Notes under the pieces: model-generated
What the model was told of the DNA's origin: nothing
What the model saw: the letters and a program-made list of their open reading frames with translations, nothing else
Databases searched by the model: none
Assembly (NCBI RefSeq): GCF_028009165.1
Contig: NC_079245.1
Location: forward strand, 3,224,001-3,288,000
DNA: 64,000 nucleotides
From: Akanthomyces muscarius
Lineage: Eukaryota > Ascomycota > Sordariomycetes > Hypocreales > Cordycipitaceae
Reading direction: 5' to 3'
Made by a program: the position numbers and the translations under genes
In this document: positions 1 to 11,058 of the stretch, one piece after another
Layout of the letters: each line of letters opens with the position of its first letter
Numbering within the stretch: the first letter of the stretch is position 1

Positions 1-2304
1 CTAGGAGGAAGGGCAGGGGGAAGGAGACACCTTGGGGCCCAAGACCTCATCGACAGGACAGGAGCATATTGTGGCAGGGCGAAGAGCTTTTGGGCAGCAT
101 GTACAAACTCGCCACACCATACGACAGCACACCCACCAAGGGCGAGAACAGCCAGTTAGGCCGGCCGCGCTGGCGCGTACGTAGGTCGCTACCTACTTAC
201 CAGGCTTTCCTGCCACCTAGGTGGCCGGGAGCTAGGCACCCGAACAACTACGCTACTCGTTAACTACAGAGTTACCGGCACACAGCTAATCAAGATAGTG
301 TGCAGGGCAGACTGTGGCAATGTGGCAGGCTGGTGGCGGGGAGCGTCCAGACTCCAGGCGGGTTCGGCGCCGCACGCAAGGCGGCATGCAGGCGTCTGAA
401 CGGCCTGGAAGGCGAAACGGCCCAGCAGAAAACAGTGGTCTGGTGCCTACATCAGGTCAGCTCCAGTGGAAGCTGCGCCAGACTGATGAGATGAGTGGCC
501 AAAAGAGTGGTCTGGGGAGTGGCCAAAGCAATGCGGTCGAAAGAGCAGAAGTCGTTTAACGAGGCCAGGCCGGAGCAAAAGCTCCCTGCCACATCTGATA
601 GGCCCCCGCCGGCGGGCGGCATGGACAAAACGAGATGGGAGCCCCAAGAACAGGTTCCGCTTTTGCACAGCTACCGAAAAGAATCGCGCGCGCAACCATG
701 GACGACACCACTAACTTATTGAGTAAATAATAGTTGGTAAAATGCCGGGCGGCTGGGCTGTGGCTGACCAGCAAAACACTAACGTTGGACCCCTCCGACT
801 GGCTGGTCAGTGGTGCAGGCGGTGCGTGCCTAGACTCTCCAGACGGCCCGCTTCTTTACCCTCACTTCTTCAACAGTTCTTCAACAATTCTTCAACTTGC
901 TTTACGAGCTAAAAGTATCGACACTAGCCACGCTTTGACGGCGCCCCGTTTGCTCTTCTTCATCTGGAGCTCCTCGCTCCCTTTATACGTCCAATCCCAT
1001 CTCCGTCCTCTCATCGCGCCATCCATAAAACAACGCTCACTCGCATCCGTCAAACATCCCCATCTCCTCGTCTTCACAACACCGACCGACGCCTCGTTCA
1101 GCTGCCCCTCCACCCCCGTTGACGGAAACCCATGATCGCAAATTCGGCTACCTGCGCGCAATACTATCGCGACTCGGATCTCGGTGTAGATCGCCGCCCT
1201 TTACCAAAAACTCTACCAGTTTTGCCAGTCCATCTTCCCAGGAGCCGTCGCTAGCGAGCCGCATCCACCCACTAACACTGCCTCATCCGCACAAGTAACG
1301 GCGCCGCGCATTTACTCTCGGACAATCAGATCAGCACAAGCCAGACATCTCGTCGGCCTCGACCTCATCGGAGTGTACGACCACCATGGACACACAAGCA
1401 CCTCGATGATGACGGGCCGTCTTCTCCGGCTCGCGCATCATCCTGCAACACCCAAAGCTTGCTATGCACACCGAACTCACCGTCTCTATCCCGAAGTGCG
1501 CGCCTCCAACCACCATCACAACCGTGATACGAACTTCCATGATGATAAAATTGACAATACCGACCCGGCCCACTCTTTTATGCATGTCACCTCGGCCAGC
1601 ATCAAACTCCCCGCGACAATTCTCAAAGGCGAGGAAAATTTGTCGGGTCCGAAAGCCCACTCCGGACCAGATGCCCCGGCCCGGCAATGGCCGTGTCCAG
1701 ATGAGAAATTACTCCGTTTTGCGAAGAGGAAAAAGAACTACAGGGGCTACAAGCGATGGAGCCATCCACGGAGCTCCGGATGTCGCTGAAAAACTGAAAA
1801 ACGAGGAAACGCCTCTCTGCCTTATTGCCAAGGCTGCGCTCAGCAGCAAAAGCTCCGTGAAACGTGTCTATCGTTGAATTTTGTCTCACCGCCAGCAGCC
1901 TTGTCACATAAAGAAAGTGATAGTCCGCCTGCGACAAGGTGCGCCATGCAAACTCTTCACCACAGAGTGCTAGGCACACAGCCGCTTTTGCCGCTCAACT
2001 GCCATGAATTTGTAAACTGAACGTTATCACGCGATGCCCTGAAACAGCTCGGCATCAAGTTTCACCATGAGCTAAATCGTACGACTGTTTGCTGGCTGGG
2101 TTTGCTTATCGGAATGTGATGAGGGATGTGTGTACATGTAGAACACAAGAACACAAGAACACAAGAACACGAAGAAAAATGCGGCTTCTTCTACTGAAGC
2201 TACAGCCTGAAAAAAATCGACGCAGGTATTAACAAATGTGTCACTGCACCTATGACATAGGTGATCAACCAACCCCGCATTTTGCTCGTTTGCTCGCCAT
2301 TGTC
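1..2304. other. Intergenic stretch with no supported gene
   Basis: No reading frame here shows a recognisable domain. Bases about 850-1130 are pyrimidine-rich and include three close copies of TTCTTCAAC (867-896), which looks like a fungal promoter or 5' leader on the plus strand, but no convincing coding sequence follows. Around 2142-2172 there is a short tandem array of a 9-base unit (AACACAAGA type). The right end is the 3' flank of the minus-strand esterase. Confidence 0.5.
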
Positions 2305-4117
2305 TCAAAGATCCATACTCTTGGCCAGAAACTTCCACAACGCACACTTTTCAACCAAGTCAAAAGGCACAGTCTCCATCGCCGTGTTATTTGTTTGCAG
2401 TCTTATGCGATGGCCCTGCCCGCCTGCAAACGTGCCCCAATTCTGCCATATTGGCGATCCTGCTAGCCGGCTTGGGTTTGGATCTAGGAATCGGACGAAA
2501 CTGGTGAAGTACGACATCGTCACAGGCACAATGGCGGCATTGATGGTCTTCAGAGACGCCGCTTCCTGACCTTGAACGCTTTCAGTTCCAAAAATCGCTC
2601 CGAGTTCAGCAACGTGTGGCACACCATTGCCGTCAGCGACCTGATCCGGATCGGCGACGTTGTAATGATAATTCCACGACTTATCTCGACCTACGAACAA
2701 CGATATGGCATCCGCCATCGTGTTTCCCGCACATACAAATGTGCAATCACCATACGCAGCGGCGGCAGTCGGGAAATAAGCGGCATGCTTGGGAAAAGGG
2801 TCCATCTTTGGATAGATGGTGCCGACGAGGTCAAGCTGCCACTTTTGGAGACGGGGGTAGTTGCTTCTCAGGAACGACAAGAACTCAGTTTCGGTGGAGG
2901 CATTGGAAGCGAAGTAGGTCCCTTCATTGGTATCATCGCCAACGAGCATGGGAACGCGCTTGAACCGTCCGGTCAGAAACTGCGAATACATGTGGTCCTG
3001 GACGAAGCCACCGTCAATCACGGGCAGCCAGTACCACAGTGGTGCAGGGTCCTCGGGGTGGGCCCCGGGGAAAGGCGAGGGGATGCTGGCATTTCCCAGC
3101 ACGCGGACGTCAAGCTTGCGAAGACAATCGAGGGAACCACAATTGGTGTCGTGGAGCAGACGGGTGTACTGGAACTCCATCTGTGCCACGGTGCGCTGCG
3201 TCGGCCAGAATGGGCTCTCGGGTATACCGCCTACAAAGAGATCTTCCTTGTCATTTCCGCCATAGGCTGTCAAATGGTACGAGACGGAACCGCCACCAGC
3301 AGAGTCGCCGTGGATCACGACATGGTCAGGGTCGCCTCCAAACTACAACATATAGCATCAGCCTTTGGACTTGGAGTTTTCTCCATCTCTGCGACGAACA
3401 AACACACCTGACTGATATGTTTTTCCACCCACTGCAGAAGCAGCCGCTGGTCCAGTAGGCCAGCATTCAGCGCACCGTCCTCGCGAACCGTTTCGCTAGC
3501 GAGGAAGCCGAGGACGCCGACGCGATAGTTGAAGTTGGCAAACACGACGTTGCCACCGCTCTTTTGGATGACCTCGGAGCCGTTGAAGTTGCCATTGTCG
3601 TTGCGGGCATAGCCGCCGCCCTGGATAAAGACCCAGACAGGAAGCTTGGATGCTGCGGTGGCGTTGGTGGGCTTGAAGACGTTGACAAAGAGGCAATCTT
3701 CGCCATACGTCTCGCTAGGCCCGACACCGGTGCCGACACAGAGAGCGCCGAACTGTGTTTGAGTTAGCAAAAAGAAGCGGGCCTGCCCTTCAGCCAGCCC
3801 TCACTTCTTTTGGTCCGTAAGATGGTTTGCTGCGTGGCATGGTAGACGTGGCGCACCTTGGTTGCATCTTGCACTTGGTCCTCGTGGGCCGGTTCCTGTG
3901 GCGCACGGAAGCGCAGGTCGCCCATCGGTGGCTTGGCGAAGCGCATACCGAGAAACTGGTCAACGCCGGCGCCGGCCGCGCGGGAACCTTGGTATGTGGC
4001 GTAGTCGAGGTGAATGAGCGGCGCCGTGGCGGTGGTGGCGGTGGTTGTGTCTGCGGGGAGGGCGACCGCCGCCCCGAAAGCGGCAGCGACGCACGCGAGT
4101 TGCGTGAGGAGCATCAT
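2305..4117 (-). CDS. Secreted type-B carboxylesterase/lipase
   Basis: Secreted alpha/beta-hydrolase of the carboxylesterase type B family, expected to hydrolyse carboxylic esters outside the cell; the substrate cannot be told. I read three exons on the minus strand: 4117-3857, 3752-3408 and 3342-2305, all phase 0, joined by introns of 104 and 65 bases with GT-AG ends, giving 547 residues, the usual size. Residues 1-20 are a signal peptide ending ...AVALP. The nucleophile elbow GDSAGG places the catalytic Ser at residue 216; the acid is Glu342 (in DDTNEGT) and the base His445 (in GVPHVAE), the full triad in family order. The oxyanion-hole motif QGGGY lies in exon 2. It stands alone, with sparse intergenic DNA on both sides. 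Family call is firm; substrate unknown. Confidence 0.93.
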
Positions 4118-5877
4118 GGTGTGCGTCTATGTATGTGCAGCCTGTGTATGTGCGTGTTCGTGTGTGTATGTCTTGTATACCTGTGCTTACGTCGTAGTTC
4201 AACACAGGGAAGCTGTGATGCACACAGAATCACGAGTGAGGCTATTGTGAATCAGAGCTGCGAAAGAGCAAAAGCTGGGGGACGCCAGCACTTCTAAATA
4301 AAAGCAAATACACCACGTGTAGCTGCCGGCTGCAGCATCATGCATCTTCCCCTCCTCCGGGACACCCACGATACGGCCGTCGAAAATGCCGACGCTTAGT
4401 GTCTGTGTGCTGGCCGCCCGGCCTTGGCCCGTAGCTTGTAGTCACTACTCCAACACGACAGTGACGCTGTGTCGGTGTGTGTGTGTGTGTGTGTGTGTGT
4501 GCTATTATCCAGCCATCGCTATTCCTTCTGGCGCCCCCCTCCCCGCCGCTGCTGCTTCTTAGTCTGCATCGAGTCGCTTGTGTAATGCAGCCAACGCGGT
4601 CCACGATGGCTACGACATGCCTCTGTACCTGGGGGGAAGACGACGGACCGCTACAGAGTACCAGGACGGCCATTTTGGAAAAGAAATTTGGAAAAGGAAA
4701 ACGCCCTTCGGAACGCACGGATATAAAGCTAGTCCGGTGCTTGGGCGAAAAGATGATGAATTGCTAATTACCAATGTATTGTCCTCACGCCGGGGCTAAG
4801 AATTCGGGGTTAGCGTTGTGTGGTGTGCTGTCGTTGGTGTTGTATTTTACCCCGCAGGATTAACTGGAAATGGAAACGTCTGGGGGAAAGCAGCGTGGAA
4901 TTACCACCGAAGTTTTGAACAATGTCGCGAGCATGCGGGGAAAACAACTCGACGTGCCACTATCCCGTCATGAAAGAAGAGAAAAAAAAGGGAACAACGC
5001 GGTGCCGCCTAGTACTTGTCATCTTATTTCGAGTCTCGAGTGGTTTGCGTACGGGGTGGGAAAAAAAAAAATTCCGGCATTATTGGGATTGCACAAGTGC
5101 GATTGTAGTGCTCGGATTACAGGGATTCGAGGTGCTGGGTTGGGGAACCTGGAGGGGTTTCATCTGATCTTCAGCGCCAATCATCAGTTCAGTGAAACCT
5201 TGCAACTGTTCAACCTGGCGGCTTATGGCCTCGTGGAGCGCGCCACGCAAACACGTGAGACATATGATTTTTTTCTTTGGAATTTTTTTGTTGATATTAT
5301 CTAAAGCGCTTCAATTTTCCAAACAAATAAGTCCAATTTTCACTCCATTCTGTGGCCCAAAAGTACCAGACCAAGCCAAGTCCTGTGCGAATCATACTGC
5401 CTCTGATCCGTCCTGGCTGCCCTTCATTCGCTTCCCCAACTTCCACTTTCTGTTTGCGAGAATTTGGTGTTTCGGGCCAAAAGTCATCGATTCTCAGTAT
5501 TCTTTCTTGTGGACCGGCATCACTGGGATGTAATTGAACCTATCGAGTCCTGAAACCGTGGACCCAAGACGACTCGGACGCGTTCTGGTTGTGGGCAATA
5601 GTATCAACACGTGGCAGGAGCATTTTTCACGCATTTGCAACAACCCTGGATTACAAACGAAGCCTCTTTCATATAGTGATAGCCTAATTATTAGCCACGG
5701 CGACATGAATAGAAAAAAAAAGAGCGGGTACCTATTCCATTAGGCACTCAGGGCAGATAGAACCGGCGGATAATTTTTCCTCGTCCCCAATAATGGATAT
5801 GCCTCGAGGCTAGAGCGCACCATCGATGCTTGCCGCCAACTGCCAAGCAACTTTCTATGCTAACGAAGCAGTAAAAA
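4118..5877. other. Intergenic region
   Basis: No gene recognised. It contains the esterase promoter at the left, a TG dinucleotide run, and several A-rich tracts around 4985, 5065 and 5710. The reading frames here are short and lack family features. Confidence 0.5.
4475..4501. repeat. (TG)n microsatellite
   Basis: An uninterrupted run of about 13 TG dinucleotides lies roughly 360 bases upstream of the esterase start codon. Confidence 0.95.
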
Positions 5878-6723
5878 ATGGAAGCTACCGGTTCGACACC
5901 AGCCCTTTCGCTGGAAGAGAGGGGACGTCAAACTACAGAGAGGATGCGTCTACTGCGTGAGAGCGTTGATCGCCTCTACTGGACTCTCGCGGGCGACTTT
6001 CCTGCCTGCGCCTCTGTTATGAAGACCTCCAAAAGTGGCCGGGACGGGCTCGAACCCCTTCAGAATCCAGACGGTACCTGGCATGAGATTGCACTTTTAC
6101 CAGTGAATCAACCACCTGTCGCATCTATCGAGGCTTCCCTCAGATTCCTGGACGAATGGGAGCATGACTGGGTGGAGCACCACGAGCGCCATGAGGGAGC
6201 CGAGTATATTACGTACGGAGAGCTCGGTCATGAAGATCGGCCTTTTGCACGCGAGATGAAGGAAGATGGAAGCTGGGACGAGGACTCGAACACCGAGTTT
6301 CTCAACAGATGCTGCGGCCGAGACAGGCCAATCAACTGGAGAGATCTGACGCTGCACGTTGCCGCATCTACGGACAGTGGCTTTGTCACTATAAAGGACT
6401 TTGTTTCAGGTAATGTTTGCCGCTTCCTGCAACGTGTGCTGCAGGTTGTCTCTAACTCTGAAAATGTAGCCGTGCATCCATGGCTCATGAGCTTACGTGA
6501 CGACCTTGCAGAAGCCAAGGTGGACTCCCCATTGTGCTCCCCTGGACCGTTGGACGTGGCCCTCGAGGCCACATGGATAGTAGACGCCAGACATGTGCCA
6601 GAAGTCGATATTGAAGTCGAAGATTATTGGGTGAAACAATTTCGACCACCTCTGCCAATGACTGAAGGGCTGAAGGAAGCAATCCGACTCGCCCGGGCAG
6701 AGCGGCTTTCGAAAGCCGCTTAA
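5878..6723 (+). CDS. Fungal orphan protein with VHPWL..LRDD motif
   Basis: Function unknown. The frame is open throughout, but an intron at 6410-6469 (GTAATG...TGTAG, with CTAAC branch site about 17 bases before the acceptor) is very likely, because splicing joins DFVS directly to AVHPWL. Exons 5878-6409 and 6470-6723 then give 261 residues. Visible features are an acidic middle (residues about 95-140, many Glu/Asp/His), the segment FVTIKDFVSAVHPWLMSLRD, and a charged C-terminus. From memory, similar 'V.dyV.aVHPWL..LR.di' segments recur in uncharacterised ascomycete proteins, often in variable gene families. No signal peptide or membrane segment. The start codon has A at -3. I am fairly sure it is a gene, not what it does. 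Confidence 0.7.
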   Translation: MEATGSTPALSLEERGRQTTERMRLLRESVDRLYWTLAGDFPACASVMKTSKSGRDGLEPLQNPDGTWHEIALLPVNQPPVASIEASLRFLDEWEHDWVEHHERHEGAEYITYGELGHEDRPFAREMKEDGSWDEDSNTEFLNRCCGRDRPINWRDLTLHVAASTDSGFVTIKDFVSGNVCRFLQRVLQVVSNSENVAVHPWLMSLRDDLAEAKVDSPLCSPGPLDVALEATWIVDARHVPEVDIEVEDYWVKQFRPPLPMTEGLKEAIRLARAERLSKAA

Positions 6724-7865
6724 GGTCACCCCCGTTAACTTGTTTTGATGGAAGACTGGACTGCAAGAGGCGGTGTCTCAAACTTTCTTAATTACGGTCA
6801 ACAGGCAGTCTTCAATACCTACGCGACAAGGTTGGGGAAGGAAGGCAGGGTTTGACCGCAAAGGGAGGACAGTACCTTTACCAAGACGATGCGCAAAGTC
6901 AAGGGGGTGGTGATTACTGTTCTCTTTTGGCGGAATAATCACACGTGGAGTTGTTTCCCCCCGCTATGCTCTTGACATTGTGCAAACTGACACAGGCCTG
7001 CTAGTCAGCTCTCGTATTCCCTCTGCTCGCACAGGTGACGTCCTAAATTTACATGTCAAAGTGGCTTTATTATGCATCTCGATGGCTAATTTCATCGCTG
7101 TACTTTTTAAAGGAAGACTAGATCTGCCTACTGGATTTCCTAAAAAAGATCTTCATGGTTGGGCTGAGGTTGAATATATCTTTAGTATACAAGAAGAACG
7201 CCTAACGCGTCAACAACTCCGGCGCGAAAATGTACCTGGGCCGTAAGAGTGTTTATTGGTGCGCGGCTAGAGTAGGGAAGGAGTGTGGCAAAATGTGTGT
7301 AGCTGTTAGGATCGCTTCTAAAATTAACGCGGATTTCAGCTTTTCATGCAGGTAAGCCTACTACGCACCAATTATCACCAGTATGCATGTTTCAAAGCCT
7401 CGTCACAAAGATGACTTCACACAGAGGCTGATGGGCTATTGTGGCTGCGCACTCTACCACCTCTTAACAGGCAGCCACAGAGCCTACCTCTCTGCCTTGG
7501 CTCATACCTATGTAGTTCGCACCTGCAAGTCTGTAATTCTGGCATAGCATGCGCCGCGTCAGGAGGCAGGAGGCAGCTATAAGACGGCAGGGACCTCGCG
7601 AGGACCTATGGGACAGATATCTTCCATCTGCAGATAATAATAGATTTACACTATTGCCAACCTCGCTACTGATCCGCGATCGATCCTCTCACTTCTTTCC
7701 TGCCAGCCGCCATCCGAAAAGCCCAGTCACGAAAACCGATCAATTGGAACTAGCCGCTTCATCAGCATATTCCTCTACACCGTCTGCGAAGGCGAAGGCG
7801 AAGAGGAATAAGAAGGATAAAAAGGATAAGAATCGCAGGAAGAATAAGAAGGGTACCGCCAGCGG
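6724..7865. other. Intergenic region with a doubtful Lys-rich ORF
   Basis: No supported gene. A 106-codon frame at 7549-7869 ends in a strongly basic stretch of Lys/Arg/Asp/Asn codons, and its TGA overlaps the ATG of the next gene (ATGA at 7866-7869). It is probably a chance frame in the leader of that gene. Confidence 0.45.
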
Positions 7866-9749
7866 ATGAGGATGCCTGTGTTTAAAATCTCACTCTGGCT
7901 GGCATTCATGCCCCTACTAGCCGCTGCCCGCAACTGCACCTATCCATTCGCAACGAACGAAGACGTTGGATGGCAGCCGGGCGCCTGCTACCGCGGTACA
8001 TTCAACATCATCAGCACTTGCATTACTACAATTGTAGCTTGCACATGGAGCATTCAGCACCTGAACGTGCCAGCGAGGCTGGACAGCACCTTTGCCCAGA
8101 CGATTCGTAAAGTCAAGTGGATGGTTGTCACTGTTCTATTCCCAGAATTGGTTCTCATTCACGCCGTCTTTCAATTCTACATGGCCTTGACTGCCCTTGC
8201 CATGATGAAGGAGAAAGGGAAGGCCGTTGAGTGGCCGTGGTGGTTTCGCAGGCCTCCTTTCTCATGGTTGCCATACAATCGCCAGCACTTGTCATGCAAT
8301 GACATGGAGAAGCAAGCTGAGGTGCACAGTTCAAAAAAGTGGACTTTAACGCATTGCTATTTCGCCAATATGGGGGGCTTCATCCTCAAGAGACCGAGGC
8401 ACGTCAGTGGAGGAAAGATTGGTGGAGAAGCAATGAGTTACCCCGTCACTGCGAATCAGCTGGCGGGGAGCTCTTACACATATGCACCCATCTTGACGGA
8501 GGAAATCGAGGACAAGAGCAAACAGAACTGGCTAGCAAAATCGCTCGCCGCCCTTCAAATCTTGCAACTGATTTTGTCGGTCATCGCGAGGCATATTCTG
8601 GGTGCCGCGTTCTCACAGCTCGAGACTGTGACGTTGAGTTTTGCATCTTGTGGTATCCTGATATACAGCATCAACTGCTACAAGCCTCAGAACATTGACT
8701 GAGCGATAAACCTTGACTCTCTTGCTCTGAAATATTCGCAAGAAAAAATAGAGGCTGCTGTCGCAGACCAGTCAGATGTATTCCAGTCAGCAAGGGACGA
8801 CAGACAAGACATCACCCCACAGCTTCAAACGGCCACTGCAGCTCAGCCAGGCCTGTCGGACCTGGAGTATCAAAACGATTGGGATAGTCTTGTTTCGATC
8901 ATACTCAATAGACCATCTCGTCCTGCTCGGAAAGAAAGGTGGGGTTTGAGGATTCCAAATGACAACATTCCCATGTACACGAAGCACAACGACATTCACC
9001 CAGCTATATTCCTGCTGGCACTGACTTCTGGACTTTTTGGTGTTATGCATGCAATCGCTTGGAATTTTGAATTCCCGACAGCAGTTGAAAAGCTGCTGTG
9101 GCAGATTGCAACTTGCGTTTCGGCTGCTAGCCCCGTTGCCGGGCTGTTCGTTATGCCCTTGGCCCAGTTTAGCAAGTCAGCAGGTGATCCCACGGAGTTC
9201 ATGACCGACTGCCTAGAACTACTGAAGAATCTGAATGCACGAACCGAAAATGTAGCCCACCGGAGACCCATCAGGTCGGCCATATATAGGCTGGAAGAAG
9301 GGCTGCGGGCGATCGAACGTGGAGCCGAACCGACAACATACCTGGAGGTATTCTCGACCGACCGTGAATTTAGCCTGTTGGGCTTGGACAGGCTCATGAA
9401 AGGGCTGCGTCAAGATAGCGAGTTTGTGAGGCATGAAGGCAGACCACTTTTGCGTTGCAAAAAGGGGTTCTTGCGCAACTTCAAACGTCTTCTCACGGTG
9501 CTGGAGGGAAAGGGTACGAAGAGTCTCCAGAGGGCGGCGGTAACAGACGTGTGGCCAAGGAAGCCTGCGCTTCCGCTGGCGGTTAACTTGTTGGTCTTTT
9601 ACATGACGAGTTTTCTGTATTGTGCGTCGCGGCTGGTGCTACTAGGCATCGCAGCGTCTAGCCTTCGAAAGATGCCGGCCTCGGTATATATGGAATTGGA
9701 AAGGGACTGGACAATATACCTGCCCAAGTTTAGTGCAAATGGCGGCTGA
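7866..9749 (+). pseudogene. Polytopic fungal membrane protein split by one in-frame TGA
   Basis: One frame runs from ATG 7866 to the TGA at 9747-9749 with a single internal stop, TGA at 8700-8702. It looks like a widespread, uncharacterised family of fungal integral membrane proteins. The first part (278 residues) has a signal-like N-terminus, a luminal segment, helices near VHLNVP-type and KVKWM-type motifs, and ends just after CYKPQNID. The second part starts with 81 sense codons directly after the stop and continues through RIPNDNIP, a helix at HPAIFLLALTSG, another at AASPVAGLFV, and a last helix before LRKMPASVY, the expected family C-terminus. No intron with GT-AG ends and intact frame clearly removes the stop. 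It is a recent nonsense mutation, an assembly error or a readthrough gene. A second ATG at 7872 is also a possible start. Confidence 0.7.
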
Positions 9750-9758
9750 TTTTTTTTC

Positions 9759-9892
9759 TTTCTAGTTTCTCTTATTCTTTCTAGTTTCTCTTATTCTTTC
9801 TAGTTTCTCTTATTCTTTCTAGTTTCTCTTATTCTTTCTAGTTTCTCTTATTCTTTCTAGTTTCTCTTATTCTTTCTAGTTTCTCTTATTTT
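9759..9892. repeat. 19-bp minisatellite, seven copies
   Basis: The unit TTTCTAGTTTCTCTTATTC repeats head to tail; TAG cores fall at 9763, 9782, 9801, 9820, 9839, 9858 and 9877, exactly 19 bases apart, and copies are almost identical. It begins about 10 bases after the stop codon of the membrane-protein gene, so it would lie in its 3' UTR or terminator. Perfect copies suggest recent expansion. Confidence 0.97.
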
Positions 9893-9947
9893 TCCTTACT
9901 TGCCTTATTTCTTTTATCTTTTTTAGTTATCTCATTTCTCCTGCCAA

Positions 9948-10259
9948 GTGCCCTGGCACCTGGGCCGCCAGATTGAGCAGTTGCAAGGTCTACTAATCGA
10001 GATGAATGTCGAATTGGAGGCGAGTTGTAGCCATCATAGACATACACCGCTGTCGCCAATTACCATGAACGAGCGGGAAGCTGTCGTCAAAACTTGGCTC
10101 GCCCGCAACGCCGCCATCGATGTACAAGATGGTGGCAACATGTCACGGCTGTTGCTGGCTGTATTGCAAGGCCACGACGGCGCAGTAAGCAGAGCCGCCA
10201 TTCACTGTTCCACATATGGCACTGACAACGTTGCAGTGACGCGTCAGAGTCGGAACTAA
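9948..10259 (+). pseudogene. Ankyrin-repeat-like remnant
   Basis: A 103-codon frame contains a segment at about 10066-10185 (residues 40-80) that reads like one and a half ankyrin repeats: EREAVVKTWLARNAAIDVQD followed by LLLAVLQGHDGAV. The usual TPL signature is degraded to SRL, and no further repeats or partner domain are seen on either side. It is best explained as a leftover of an ankyrin gene, a family that expands and decays often in ascomycetes. A tiny functional protein is less likely. Confidence 0.4.
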
Positions 10260-10991
10260 TGCATGCAAACGAGCACACCGAACGAAGCCTTGCCAATATC
10301 GGATCGGCGGCACGAATGGCGCTGCCGTGAGATGGCGCGCATCGGCAGGTTGCTTGCCGTGATCCTCATCGGAGACGTCTACCAGCTGCCTCGGAGCACG
10401 CGACCTCGACAACGCCTAATCAAGTGGACATACACAGTGGCGAATGCAACACGGACGGTCTGTCAATTGACGTGTAGTTGGCAAAAGAAGTGACAGTAGT
10501 TTTTTTTAATTTTTTTATGTGTCACTGGCGTCGTATAATTGCAAATTCTGGCGGGTCAGTTTGTAGGACAATGTCGCGTGCTCATCAGATCTCCGTCGTC
10601 TTCCGGGCAACCGGTCTCTCGGAGGGGCCATCCGATGCGGATGCGGCGGTGTGATTCCGGTTCGCCAAGCGCAGGGTCCTCGTTTTTTTTTCTTCCCTGA
10701 CGGCACATCGTGTCGAGATGTGTTCTAGACACTGTTCTGTGGAGTTTTGGTCTCGAGATCCACGTCGCGCCGCTGCAGGTAGGGTCCACGCCGATATCGT
10801 TTGGGTATCAATGGAGCGAGAAAAAAACAACGCAGATAGAGAAAAAAAATCTGGACCGTGCAGAGGCGCAGATGGAACAATGTAAAATGCATACCAGATT
10901 TGGGATAGTTGAAAGTGAGGCATAAAGATTAGCCATGAGGCAATGTGTGGGCACGTCAAAAGCCGGTGCGCGATTCGATACTTGGCAGATG

Positions 10992-11057
<66 letters not shown>
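10992..11057. repeat. (GACA)n microsatellite
   Basis: About 16 uninterrupted copies of a tetranucleotide (GACA/ACAG). All short frames through it are artefacts. Confidence 0.97.

Positions 11058-11058
<1 letters not shown>

Noticed and set aside
2572..3411. 279-codon plus-strand frame
   Set aside because: Shadow of exon 3 of the carboxylesterase, which has a full catalytic triad on the other strand.
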